Positions 1 through 11,019 of a stretch of 64,000 nucleotides of DNA are shown here, piece after piece (position 1 is the stretch's first letter; every line of letters begins with the position of its first letter). Made by a program: the position numbers and the translations under genes. The stretch covers positions 25,101,556 through 25,165,555 of the forward strand of contig CM034298.1 of the NCBI GenBank assembly GCA_019925795.1, written 5' to 3'. The notes under the pieces are model-generated. The model worked only from the letters and a program-made list of their open reading frames with translations. It was not told the DNA's origin and did not search any database. This DNA is from Dendrobium chrysotoxum (Eukaryota > Streptophyta > Magnoliopsida > Asparagales > Orchidaceae).

Positions 1-375
1 AAGTTTAAAGAAAGAGAATGAGTTTTTGGAAGTAAAAATCAGTGCTTTGAAAAGAACGAAACACCGCCTACCTTTGAGCAGTTTTATGCACCGCCACCTT
101 TTAAAAATTCTGTTGCAAGTTCATCAAAGCATGTTTCATACACTACTAGGAAGAGGCACTATCACTCACGACGTTTAGTTAATCCTTTTCCTGGTGTTAG
201 ATGTTTTTCATGTGGCATGTTAGGACACATATCATACACTTGTACTATTCACCGTAGTACACATTGGGTGTGGAGACCCAAACTGCCTGTTTCACAGCAC
301 AGCACGCATGCATCGCATTCTTCTTTTCATAAGAAGGAACCCAAACCTGTTTGGGTTCCTAAGACTGACATTTGA
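1..375 (+). pseudogene. gag C-terminus of element A with CCHC zinc knuckle
   Basis: The end of the coiled-coil region is read in one frame. A single-base loss near position 50 (compare the matching stretch in B) moves the rest to another frame. A retroviral zinc knuckle with spacing C-x2-C-x4-H-x4-C lies at 202-243 (CFSCGMLGHISYTC). It is followed by a basic segment ending VWVPKTDI, then TGA at 373-375. In B the same knuckle is the second of two, separated from the first by a coiled coil. Gag packages the element RNA in cytoplasmic particles, and the knuckles bind nucleic acid. The reading frame ends before pol; see the junction finding. Confidence 0.85.
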
Positions 376-386
376 TGATTTTGTAG

Positions 387-3300
387 GTGTGCTCTCACAC
401 AAGACCTCGTGAGAGCATGTTGTACCTGGACAGCGGATGTTCTAGACTTATGACTGGAGATGCAAATCAGTTCATTTCGCTGGAGGCCAGAGCTGGAGGC
501 AAGGTTACACTTGGAGATAACACCACCAGGAAGGTGGTAGGCACAGGTATAATTGGTGATTCAAAGAATTTTATGATTGATAATGTTTTGCTTGTAGATG
601 GACTAAAACACAACTTGCTAAGCATTAGTCAACTCTGCGACAAGGGATACAGCATCAAATTCCTGCCCACTGGCTATATTTTAAGCTTAAATGATGAAGT
701 TGTTTTGCAGGGGCAAAGGATCAACAACGTCTACAAACTGGATGTAAGTAGCATTAAATCTGATAATTTAATTTACTTAAAAACTGCTGCTGATGAGTCT
801 TGGTTATGGCATAGGAGATTGTGTCATGCCAGTATGAAAACCCTTAGGAGAGTCACCCAAAAGGACTTAGTTAGAGGTGTGCCCAAGCTTAAGTTCACTA
901 AGGATCACCTGTGTGATGCCTGTCAGTTGGGGAAGCAAGTCCAGTCCTCTTTTCACTCAGTTAAGGACATTAGCACCTCTAGACCTTTAGAAGTTCTTCA
1001 CATGGACCTCTTTGGACCCATTAGCACTGCCGGCTTAGGGGGGAGAGTCTATGGTTTTGTGATTGTTGATGATTATTCAAGGTTCACTTGGGTTAAGTTT
1101 TTGTCACACAAATCTGAGTCATTTGATGAGTTTAGATCTTTCTCTACTTGGATTCAGAAGAAGTTAGGATGTGAGATTATTACCATCCATAGTGATCACG
1201 GAGGGGAGTTTGAAAATGAAAGATTTAGAAGTTTTTGTGAGGATCATGGGATTAGTCACAATTTTTCAGTTCCTAGGACCCCTCAGCAGAACGGGGTAGC
1301 TGAAAGGAAGAACAGGACCTTAGTGGAAGCCGCTAGAGCCATGCTTGCCAAGTATTCACTTCCAAAATACTTTTGGACTGAAGCGGTGAACACTGCCTGT
1401 TATGTGCTGAATAGGGTGAATGTGAGAGTCAAACTGAACAAGACACCATATGAGATCATTAAGGGTAGAACACCAAATCTGTCCCACCTCCATGTCTTTG
1501 GCTGTAAGGTTTTCATTCTGAACAACGGGAAGTCACCCTTAGGAAAATTTGACCCCAAATCTGATGAAGGAGTGTTCTTAGGATATTCAAGTGTGGGGAA
1601 ATCCTTTAGGGTGTTCAATAGGAGGACTTTGGTGGTGAAAGAAACAACCCATGTAGTGTTTGATGAATCTGATCCTAAGGAGTCTAGATCTGAAGTAGAA
1701 GATGAAGAGATTGTTGAGGTTACCCAAGGAGTTGGAAATACAAATTTGGAGGAAAGGATAGAACCTCAAACCCAATTGCCTAGAGATTGGAGATATTCTT
1801 CGAGTCATCCTAAAGAACTGATCTTAGGAGACCCTTCTGAAGGTGTTAGGACTAGGCATGGACTTAGGAAGGAAGTAAACCATTCTGCCTTTATCTCAAT
1901 GACTGAACCCACCAACATCAATCAAGCCTTGTCGGATGAGTTTTGGATTTTAGCTATGTAGGAAGAATTGAATCAATTTGTAAGGAGTGATGTTTGGGAG
2001 TTAGTAGAAAGACCTAGAAACCAAAGTATTATGGGAACCAAGTGGGTCTTTAAGAATAAGATGAATGATTCTGGTGTGGTGGTGAGAAATAAGGCAAGAT
2101 TGGTGGCTAAGGGGTATAATCAGATAGAAGGGATAGATTTTGAGGAAACTTTTGCCCCTGTAGCTAGATTGGAAGCCATTAGAGTGCTACTAGCATTTGC
2201 CTGTTACAAGGGATTTAAGCTGTTTCAAATGGATGTCAAGAGTGCCTTTTTAAATGGGGTAATTAAAGAAGATGTTTTTGTAGAACAACCCCCAGGTTTT
2301 GAGAGTTCCCAATATCCAAGTCATGTCTATAAATTAAAAAAGGCCTTATATGGATTGAAACAGGCACCCAGAGCTTGGTATGAGAGGCTTAGCACATTCC
2401 TGTTAGAAAGAGAGTTTGTTAAGGGGAGCATAGACACCACCCTTTTTCTGAGGAGAATAGGAGATGACTTACTCATTGTCCAGATTTATGTTGATGATAT
2501 AATTTTTGGATCTTCTGATAAATATTTATGTGATGAGTTTTCTAAAACAATGAGTAAGGAGTTTGAGATGAGTATGATGGGAGAATTGTCCTACTTTTTG
2601 GGGTTTAGCATAAGGCAAACGAATGATGGAATCTTTCTCAATCAATCAAAATACACTAAGGACATTTTGAAGAAATATGAAATGGACAAAGCCAAGCCAA
2701 TCAATACTCCCATGCCCTCCTCAGTTCAGTTAGATAAGGATTCAAATGGAAAATCTGTTGATCAGAAGAAGTATAGAGGGATAATAGGTTCACTGCTTTA
2801 CCTGACTGCTAGCCGACCTAATATCATGTTTAGTGTCTGTCTTTATGCTAGGTTTCAGGCTGATCCTTAAGAGTCCCACCTGACTGCTGTTAAGAGAATT
2901 CTTAGATATCTTTTAGGGACCCCAAACCTAGGAATTTGGTACCCTAGGCACAGCACCTCTTTTGAGATCATTGGATATTCTGACTCTGACTTTGTGGGGT
3001 GTAGGGTGGATAGGAAGAGTACCTATGGGACTTGTCAATTCATAGGACAGTCGTTAGTCTCCTGGTCCAGTAGAAAATAGAACTCAGTTTCACTTTCCAC
3101 TGCTGAAGCTGAGTACATTGCCTTAGGAAGTTGTGTGGCCCAAGTTCTTTGGTTGAAACAACAAGTTTTGGATTTAGGAGTACCCGTTGGTACAATTTCT
3201 GTTCTGTGTGATAATACCAGTGCTATCTGTATCTCTAAGAATCCAATACAACATTCTAGGACCAAACACATTGACATTAGGCATCACTTCATTAGGGACC

Positions 3301-3443
3301 ATGTTACAAAAGGGGACATTGAGCTACATCATGTAGCAACTGAAAATCAGCTGGCTGACATATTCACTAAACCACTGGCCTTTGACTCATTCAGCCTTTT
3401 GAGAACCAGATTAGGAGTGATTGATATAAATGCTTTATTCTGA
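387..3443 (+). pseudogene. Copia pol polyprotein of element A (PR-INT-RT-RNase H), three in-frame stops
   Basis: One frame runs from 387 to 3443 with only three internal stops, so this is the best-preserved pol here. The protease active site is DSG (YLDSGCS, about 426-446). GAG-pre-integrase has the H/C zinc signature (LWHRRLCHAS...CDAC). The integrase core shows D (MDLFGP), D (HSDHGGEF) and E (QQNGVAERKN). RT has its catalytic YVDD at 2487-2498. RNase H shows the STAEAEY motif and the DIFTKPL end. The stops are TAG at 1959 (Q in element E), TAA at 2868 (K in B) and TAG at 3078 (the usual Q of SRKQN). The stop at 3078 is shared with B and E, and F has TAA there. The protein cannot be made intact without suppression. 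There is no start-context evidence; the frame opens with GTG directly after a TAG. Confidence 0.93.
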
Positions 3444-4138
3444 TGACTGCTGATTTATGATCTTTCTGATTGGTATTCTGATTTCTGTTAGTTAGGTTTA
3501 GTTTTTTGATTTCTGATTTCTGTTAGTTAGTTTTTGCTTTGATTATTTACTTTCAGTTGATTTTATTTCTTCTGCTGATTTCTGTTTTAGCCTTACTGTT
3601 AGTTTAATTTGAGTATTTACTTTGATGTGATTTTCTACCTGCTTGTATTCACTAGTTCATATCTTGCACTTACTATTTTTATGTTTTTCAAAATCTGATC
3701 ACCGCTCACTATTTCTGAAAATTTGAATTTCTAACTATGAGTTTTTACCTTGTTTTGGTTTGGAAGCTGGTACGCAGTGATTGATTCCATTGAACCTATT
3801 AAAGGGAAGAAATATTGATGATTGTTTCTCTTCCTCTAACTCCTTTACTGGTGTATGGTTTCTTTCGAATAAAAATTCTTTTCAAAATTAAAATGTTAGT
3901 TTTTGAAATAGAGATTATTTTATCTTCCTACAGTAATCTGCCTCATATCAATAGTGTTTTTCAAAGTCTTGGGTCATTAGTTTGATTTTCTAAACCAAGT
4001 GATTACATTTATCATATGGTGTATGGCTTTTATTTTGTGGATCATTCTTCCTTACCAAGGAGAGTCATCTCCTACGTCTGAAAGATAATCTCACAGCTGA
4101 GACTCTTTAATGATTATGAAAAGGAGAAAGCTTATAAA
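3444..4138 (+). other. Non-coding spacer downstream of pol in element A
   Basis: This is T-rich DNA without a credible ORF. It is alignable by eye to 22449-23120 in B and 45569-46216 in E, so it belongs to the element and is not an insertion. It contains the shared phrase GGAAGCTGGTA and the conserved AAAGGGAAGAAA tract. No protein function is visible. Confidence 0.7.
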
Positions 4139-4263
4139 AGATGCGCAGTGCGCCAGATAATTTGAAAAAGAGGCATAAAATGAGCCCAAAACTGAAAAGA
4201 TGCGAAATTGCCAAATTGGATACACAAAGTGTATCAAAAATCAAAAGATGCGCAAAGCGCCAA
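4139..4263 (+). repeat. Hairpin-bearing imperfect tandem repeat in the post-pol spacer (element A)
   Basis: Two partial copies of a unit containing AAAAAGAGGCACAAAATGAGCCC are associated with three short inverted repeats: TGCGC-AG-TGCGC (about 4141), GATACAC-AAA-GTGTATC (4219-4235) and TGCGC-AAA-GCGCC (about 4249). The middle hairpin is identical in B and E. Conservation in an otherwise decaying spacer suggests an RNA structure used by the element, for example in export, packaging or translation of a downstream ORF. That role is inference. Confidence 0.6.
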
Positions 4264-4871
4264 CCAATTTGAAAAAGAGGCACAAAATGAGCCCAAACCA
4301 AGCTTTCTTCTCTTTCAGATTGTTAAATGTCTTAGAGAAATCTGTGCGCCACTTAATATTTTCAAAAGCTTGTGTTTTGAAAATCCCGATTTCTGATTTT
4401 TTACTTTGTAACACTATTATATCAGATATTTTTCTGGAACGAGGCTTGAAAGGATCTCTTTTAAAATCTAATGTCTTTTCTTCTGAATCAAATTTTTGTT
4501 TTGAAAGAGGTTTGCATCGATAAGGTGCCCGGGGTTGGAGTTACGAAAGTTGATTATTTCCAACCTTTTCTGGATTTCAGCGCTGTCAATCGTCTTGTCA
4601 TTGGTTTTTGAATCTAAAATCAAGAAAAAATTCTAATTTTCTTATTTTGTAGTTGTTCTATTTTATGTTTTATTTCAGTGTTCTATTTTTCCCTCCTCCT
4701 TTTTGTGATGTCAAAAGGGGGAGTCAGTTGTAGTCGTGTCTGTTTCTATTTTCTGAGTCATATTTTCTGTATTGTTTTAGCTGTTAAATGAAAATTTAAA
4801 AAATGTTTGTTTTGTTTGATCTCGTAGTTTACTTTTATTTTCAGACTACTTTACAAATGTTTGCCATCATC
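4264..4871 (+). other. Remaining spacer of element A; leader and third ORF deleted
   Basis: The spacer follows B up to the phrase ATCTTTTTCGGAATCT-like DNA and the conserved AATCAAG(G/A)AAAAATTCT (A about 4617, B about 23600). It then jumps to sequence that in B lies after the third ORF (CTCCCTCCTCCTTTTTGTGATG). About 1.9 kb present in B is missing here, including all leader palindromes and the ORF. A second PPT-like AAAAGGGGGAG lies at about 4714. No coding potential remains. Confidence 0.65.
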
Positions 4872-4885
4872 AAAAAGGGGGAGAT
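4872..4885 (+). promoter_or_regulatory. Polypurine tract of element A
   Basis: AAAAAGGGGGAGAT lies directly 5' of the LTR start TGTTGCAAATC. The same tract precedes the 3' LTRs of B and E. It is the expected primer site for plus-strand DNA synthesis. Confidence 0.88.
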
Positions 4886-6521
4886 TGTTGCAAATCTAGT
4901 TTTGATGATGACAAACATGTTTCTAGTGTGTTTTGCTTGGCTAATCTGTTTCAGGCACAAAAGACCGCGGGCCACTCAAGCCAACTCAAGATCGGGTCCA
5001 AGTGTGTCAAATGTATGATTTTTCCTTTTATTGAGTCAATTGTAATGTAATTGATTCCCTAGCTAAGTAACCTTGCACACACACATTCAGGGAGAGAGAT
5101 TGAGTGAGTTAGAGTTTCTGTTCAATTTTTGTTCAGATCATCCTGGACGATAGTCGCATCATCCTGGACGATCTAGTTAAAACAGAAACCCTAATTAGGG
5201 CGACTAAGTTAAGAGGGTCTGATTAAGCAGATCATCCTGGACGATCTTGGGATCGTACGGGACGATATGCTCAAATCAGAAATTCCCAGCCGCCAGATTA
5301 AGTTAGGCAAGTTTTATTTTAAGTATTTTGGTCCGATCGTCCCGAACAATACGTGTATCATCCTGGACGATTCACTACAATCATGCCTAAATTAGTCTGG
5401 TAATTAAGGAAAGCAATTAATATTTAATTGATACGATCACATCGTCCTGGACGATCGCAGGATCATCCCGGATGATCGTGATCGTCTTGTGCATTTCAGC
5501 TGTACGACCCGAACTGTGTTCAGGATGATTTTGGGCCTTTTTGAACTAATCGTACAGGACGATATTTCCATCGTCCTGGACGATCAAGTCATTTTTTGGT
5601 CGTCCAGCACAGATTTCTCTGGACGACCCGAACTATCTTCTGGACGATTTTCCTCAATTTGCACTAATCATCCCGGACGATCGCCGTATCGTACGTGACG
5701 ATATGAACAACTTTTTATACTGATCGTCCAGAAGAGCCTAATCGTCCAGACTGAATCAGCTGAATTCGAACTGATCGTACAGGACGATCTTGGCCGACCA
5801 GTTGAGATTTAGGGCAAATTTTAAGCCCTCCTTTAAAAGAATTTTTTCCAATTTTTGGAAAAATCTTTTGCTACCTTCCTTCCCTGAGAAACCCTAAAGA
5901 GAAGAGAGAGTTGGGAGAGAGAGAAGAGATCTTGTGAGGGGGAGTTAGTGAGGGATTCACTGAGGTTGCTCCAAGCACGGATCAGAGTCGTCTTCTCCGC
6001 TCATCGTCTGTCGTCTAGTCGGTGTTCTTCGTGGGAGGATCGTTCGCAAGAAGATCCAGGGTTCTCTGCCGGCTTCAGGTGGAAGCAAAAGGAGCTCGAA
6101 GGTTCTCTGCCTGCTTCAGGAGGAAGCGAAAGGAGGTCAGGTTCTCTGCCTCACCGTGTGGTGAAAAGGAGGTGTTTTATACAGGCTTCTCCGCCTTGCT
6201 GTGGGAGTAAAAGGAGAGTCACTTTTGTTTAGTGCAATACCCAGAGGGGAGGCTCCGAGGAGTGGATGTAGGTCAAGTTGACCGAACCACTATAAAATCT
6301 GGTTTGCTTTTCTGACTCAGTTTTGCACTTTACTTTTCAGTATAAACTGCTTGGGTGAATATCTTTGGTTGATCTTTTCGTTCTTGTTTACTTGTTTCCG
6401 CTGCTAAGTATCGAAAAGATTTTTGTTGTTATCGTGAAATTTTTAAATAACTAATTCACCCCCCCTCTTGGTTAGCATCGGGACTAGTTCACTAGGGCTT
6501 AACATCCCTTTGGAACTTTCA
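4886..6521 (+). repeat. 3' LTR of element A (1636 bp)
   Basis: It starts TGTTGCAAATCTAG and ends GAACTTTCA, matching the LTRs of B and C along their length. Landmarks in order are a palindrome cluster (5137-5788), a decayed TATA-like CCTTTAAAAG at about 5829, a GA-rich tract, four tandem hairpin units (about 6059-6215), a conserved CACTATAAAATCTGG (about 6287) and a C7 tract before the end. Compared with C it has lost exactly one 21-bp palindrome unit at its last cluster. Because A is cut by the window edge, LTR-LTR divergence cannot be judged. Confidence 0.93.
5137..5788 (+). promoter_or_regulatory. U3 palindrome array of element A
   Basis: Six pairs of 15-bp near-palindromes of the form ATCGTCC-N-GGACGAT, plus one single unit, lie upstream of the TATA-like site. 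Within every pair the two units start 21 bp apart (for example 5137 and 5158), leaving a 6-bp spacer of variable sequence. Half-sites such as CGTCCAG and GGACGACCC lie between pairs. Most unit variation is CG to CA or TG, as expected of decaying methylated CpG. Position and symmetry suggest protein-binding sites. Confidence 0.8.
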
Positions 6522-7260
6522 GTTTATGCTTTCTCTCACTAGTGATATGGCATATGAGATGTTGAATTGTATTCCTAAATAAAGTGATAGTTTCTTGACA
6601 TCTTTGAAAAGAATGAAGTTGCATCAACTCTTCTTTCTTTTCCTAGTTGTATTTGGTAGAAGTGATGAGTTGGAAAGTAGAAGGTGCATGTGTATATTTG
6701 GTGGATCATGATTGGTGGAAATTGGTATACATAGTTCTGCTTCATCTTATACATGGATGTTTTCTTCTTATGGTTTGGCAAAGGGAAGGTGTTGGAATAG
6801 AGTGTTTTGTATTGATTAATAGTTTTTTGGGGGATGTATGAATGTTGGAGTGTGAAGTGTTGAAGAAAAATGTGGCTCTCTTTCTATCTCTCTACCTCTT
6901 GCTCCCTCTCTTCTTTACCACCTTCTTGTGCCTTGGAATCCAAAAAAAGAAGAAGAAATCACTCTCAAAATCAAAGTTCTAAAAGAAGATCAATAAAGCT
7001 TGTGCAGAAGCCTGAAAAAGGTATGTTTTAAATTCAATTGCATTTTTTAATTAGTTATCATTGAAAAATAACTGCTAATCAATGTTTTCTCTCTTTTGCT
7101 ATATTTTATGAGGAATTACAGGAAGCATTTGAATAAGGAGCTATGGGACACACCTAGATGAGGGACTTAGGCAACAAGTAGGAGCTTCAACTGCCCCCGT
7201 TTCTTTGAAATGGGTGTACTACGACTGAAATCATCGTTGACTTGCTCCGGTGAGGTAAGC
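6522..7260 (+). other. Unassigned DNA with intron-like splice signals
   Basis: No protein-coding pattern is visible. A segment resembles spliced RNA. A possible donor AAAAAG|GTATGTTT at 7020/7021 is followed by a branch-like TGCTAATC, a pyrimidine-rich stretch and an acceptor ATTACAG at 7115-7121, which would give a 101-bp intron. A second donor-like GGTGAG|GTAAGC lies at 7254/7255. A TC-rich stretch (about 6871-6930) would make a plausible 5' leader. It could be a non-coding transcript, a host 5'UTR fragment or part of an older repeat. No transcript evidence is available. Confidence 0.3.
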
Positions 7261-10200
7261 ATTCTTAAACATAGAAAGCCTTAGGTCTTTGAACCATTTG
7301 ATGTGTGCTTTCCTAGCCTTAAGATCTTGTAGTAACCTCATGCATGTAATTTATATTTATTTTGCTATAAACCTGAAACCCATCGTATGCATGCAAGAGG
7401 TCATGTTAGTGTTAGGAGCTCTAGAATTGATTAATTACCCTTAGTCTAGCTCCCACTATATCAGTAGGTTCTAAATCATTTAGGAATTGTTGATTTAATA
7501 ATTTAAAATAATAATCCTAATAAATTACAAAACCCTTGAGTAAATAAAATAAAGTAAAATAATAAACAAATTCACCCATTTAAATAAAGAATAGATTAAA
7601 ATAAGGAATATAATAATATCCAAGTCAACATTAATAAATAAAAATAACATACATAATTCAGGATAATATATTCAAATAAATCCCTTTTAACATAATATTT
7701 AAATAAAATCCAAATTAATTATACGAATAAAAAAATATGTAAGAATGAAATAACAATGCATGATCAATATAATAATAAATACATAAATAATTAAATAAAA
7801 TTAGAAAAGATAAAGTTATGTAATAAATTAACTAAAGAATTTATTTAAAATAAAAAATATTCAAAACATATAAAATTCAAAAGCAAAATCAAAATGAATT
7901 TACTTAATAAGTAATAACAAAAATGATAAAAGAAAATACATTTAAATACGAAGAATTTAATAGTCAACCAACCTAATAAATAAAAAAAATAAAGACAATG
8001 ATAATAAACTAACATAAAGAGAAATGTAATTTTCATTCCGTCAATGATGTTTTTAGGCTGGACTACATCAGGCTTCGAGGCTACGTGTCCTAAGAAGGCC
8101 TTTATCCTCGTGTATGTTATGACATCGCCATGAATTGATTGATGGAATGTAAATATTAAATTATAAATTTTATAAATTAATAATCACTCAACTAAATTAA
8201 TTAAAAAAAATCAATTATAAAAAATGTTTAGATATTTAAATAAATAAATAATTAATTTCTAATTAAAATCTAACCTAAAATAAATTTTAAAATACATAAA
8301 ATACTAAAACTTAAGCTTAAATTAAACATTCCTTTGACTTATAACACATCAAATTCAATCCATAGAAAACTTCAAGTAAAAGCAAACATAGGATATCCCT
8401 GAACCACAAAATCTGTTACACACACATAGATTTATTTGTTAGGGCACAAACTCTAGCTTTAGGTTAGGCTGATGTTAATTTCTATTCTTGAGATGTGTTA
8501 ATATACATGTGAATGAGTGTTGGTTATTGTAGCTTTCTGTGGCCAATTTTTGTGATGTTTTTTTGATACCTTCTTTGTGATATGTGATAGGAGTTTAGAT
8601 TTTTTTAGGTTAGGAGCGATCTAGATGTTTATTGCTAATAAAATTAATAATGATTTAAAGTTAATTAAATTTTCTATAGATGCTTCTGCTACTTAGCTTT
8701 GATTAATTAATAAAAGTATGGCAAAGCTTACAGCTTACTCAGGAATGAGCAAATGATTAATTATGATGTAATTTATGATTATGATTTTTCTGTATAAATT
8801 GGTTTCTAAATTGCACGGAGTATAGAGTCTTTTTCATTTTTCAAAAATGTAATTCATTTTAAAGAGTTATGCAAATCTATAAAATAAGTCATTTTAATAA
8901 AAGAATAGGAATTAAAGGGAAAATAACATCCTTTATTGGAGAGTTCTTTTTAGTTGGATATCCTATTAGATGAACATACAAGAGGCTTGAATAAAATAAC
9001 CAAGCTGGGAAAGAAGAAATGAAGACTAAATAAAAATGCCGTATTTTAAGACTTCAGTAATTTCACAGGAGTAGAATCCAGGTTGTTATCGGTGGAGCCT
9101 GGCTTCCTTTACTTTTCAGTAGACCCTAGGTTGTATATTAAGTGGCACTCCCGACATGGACTTTGGACATTATATTTCAGTTGATGATTTAATTTGATTG
9201 ATTATTTATATTGATTACATAGTAGAAATTATATGCTTTTTATAAGTTTCTTTCTTGCATATGCTTGTGTTTGAATTTCAATAGGTTCTTAGGATAAAAA
9301 GATTTTTTTACTCATAATTAAAATTAAAATTTAAGAATCAATAACATAGAAAGATAAATATTCTAAGAAAGTAAACTGGAGACCGTTCAGAGTTGCATGC
9401 ATATTAAAGCATTTTTTCTATCCTTATTTTAGACACTTTCCCAACCAAACATAAAGTTCAGATAATCTGACCTATGAGGATGAGGTGCTGAACCTTAGGA
9501 AACCTAATCTTCTAAAAAATCATTTTCTAAGATTTTTTAAAATTTTAAGCATTCACAATTTTTGGTACTTCAACTAACATGCATTATATTAGAAACAAAG
9601 TAAAATCAAAATTGAACTGCATCAGTTCTAGAGGCATTACTCCCTTCACAAGTATAAGATCATTTATGACCTTCTCTATATATTGATCCTAAATTGTAAT
9701 AACTTAAACAACAGCTTACCTATCTTTCATAAGATCAGACAATATGGTTTTGATACGATTAGGTGGCTTAACATATTTTCTATTTTAGGCAAGATGTAAG
9801 TCCATATTGTACTTCATTAGATAAGTTTGGGCTACTACTCTATAGTACCCAACTTAGATATAGGTTCAGAGATTGATGTCAAATCTTATGTCCTCACTCT
9901 TTGAGAATAAAATCTTATTTCTAATAAAATATCAATTCAAATATAAAAATTCTCTCTCTAAAATATTAAAGCCCAACATAGGATAGACTGGAGTGCTTTT
10001 GGGTGTTCCTAAAATCTTAAAGTGCTACTGAGCTTTCATCCTTTGGCTTCTCAAAAGAACTGTTCAACATTAAACCAATCTCCTTAAAAATTCCAAAATC
10101 TCTCATTATTGTCTCAATCTTTAAAATCTAAGATAATATTTGTCACTACTTTAATCAAGAGTGTTCTTAGGAGAATCCATTTCTCTTTTGATGTAATTAA

Positions 10201-10277
10201 CTATAAGGGCTTGCCTTTATAGGGGACCTATTTATTTTCATATGATTGGAGAAAAATGTTCGGGAACGTAATTTTTT
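7261..10277. other. AT-rich intergenic DNA, no recognised feature
   Basis: Most of this stretch is simple A/T-rich sequence, with an especially A-rich block at about 7490-8035 made of repeated AATAAA-like words. A short GC-richer island (about 8036-8130) and another (about 9060-9170) stand out, but I could not assign either to a family. The short ORFs lack any recognisable domain and look like chance. It may be old, decayed transposon sequence. Confidence 0.5.
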
Positions 10278-10593
10278 TTTTCAAAATCCGGTTTTGTATT
10301 TGAATACCTTTATAGAATATCATTTTCACCTTTTAAGGTGATATGATATGATCTTTATTATATTTAATAATAAAACTAGAAAATTTTCAAATCTCGCTTT
10401 TATATTTCAAATACCATTTTTGAATAACATTTCTATCTTTTAAGATGGTATGTTATTCTTATATTTGTATTTGATTATGAAAGTGAATGATTTTCAAAAC
10501 CCTATTTTTATATTTGAATTGATTATAGAATATCGTTTATATCTCTCGAGATACTATGTTATTCTCAATGTCGTATTCAATTATGAAATAGAA
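10278..10593 (+). repeat. Three-copy degenerate tandem repeat, period 106-107 bp, with a hairpin in each copy
   Basis: Copies begin with TTTTCAAA at about 10278, 10384 and 10491. Each contains a TATTTGAAT-like phrase, then a short inverted repeat, then a GTTATTCT/GATATGAT-like phrase. The inverted repeats are ACCTTTTAAGGT, ATCTTTTAAGAT and TATCTCTCGAGATA, so the arms change together. No ORF of note overlaps. This is probably an unrecognised repeat family. Confidence 0.55.
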
Positions 10594-11019
10594 GCACCCC
10601 AAATCTATGAAGGTATTTTAAGATTTTATTTTCCCATAATAGTCATGTTTTATATTTTATACATTTTGATGAAATAAAAGAAATCTTATGGATAAGTTTA
10701 TTCTCAGTACTTAGATATTTAAGTAGCTCTGTAGTCTTTAAGTTATTTAAATTGAATATTAGAATAGAGTCAGAAATATTTCAAAACTAGATCTTAGGAT
10801 TTGCTTGTCACAGTACAAAATTATAAGACATATCCTGCTCAGCTTAGGTTGTGACATGCAGAACTTCTTATTTCCCAAGTTTTAATCATTAAAATTAATT
10901 TAGAGAAAATAAAACACCTTTAGAAGAGGTAGTGATTCAATTGGGAACTCAATTGCAAAGTTAAGTAGCTTCATTAAAAAAATTTAAAAATTAATTAGGA
11001 CAACATGCAATCTCTTTTA
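10594..11019. other. Unassigned AT-rich DNA
   Basis: No domain, repeat or structure is recognised. The left end of the gypsy element J1 must lie in or just after this stretch, because pol-terminal gypsy sequence is recognisable only from about 11100. Confidence 0.4.

Larger units (their letters stand above)
1..6521 (+). mobile_element. Copia element A, 3' part (SIRE/Maximus-like), enters from the left edge
   Basis: The window opens inside gag. In order it then shows the second CCHC knuckle, pol with PR-INT-RT-RNase H, a long spacer, a polypurine tract and a 1636-bp LTR running TG...CA. The 5' LTR and PBS lie outside the window, so no TSD can be tested. The five bases after the LTR are GTTTA and should recur before the 5' LTR if A is intact. 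A is very close to B (15868-27432) throughout, but it lacks the palindrome leader and the third ORF that B carries between pol and the 3' LTR. The large size, two-knuckle gag and extra 3' space fit the SIRE/Maximus lineage. That lineage name comes from layout, not from a tree. Confidence 0.93.

Noticed and set aside
5948..6232. Repeated ORFs of 90-160 codons in the R/U5 of several LTRs (also near 16947, 26700, 31064, 40121)
   Set aside because: They recur only because the LTR recurs. They follow the tandem hairpin units, open in different frames without a consistent ATG and have no domain.
7845..8036. 63-codon hydrophobic minus-strand ORF that could suggest a membrane peptide
   Set aside because: It arises from an A-rich low-complexity block; Phe/Leu/Tyr richness is what poly-A/T DNA encodes.
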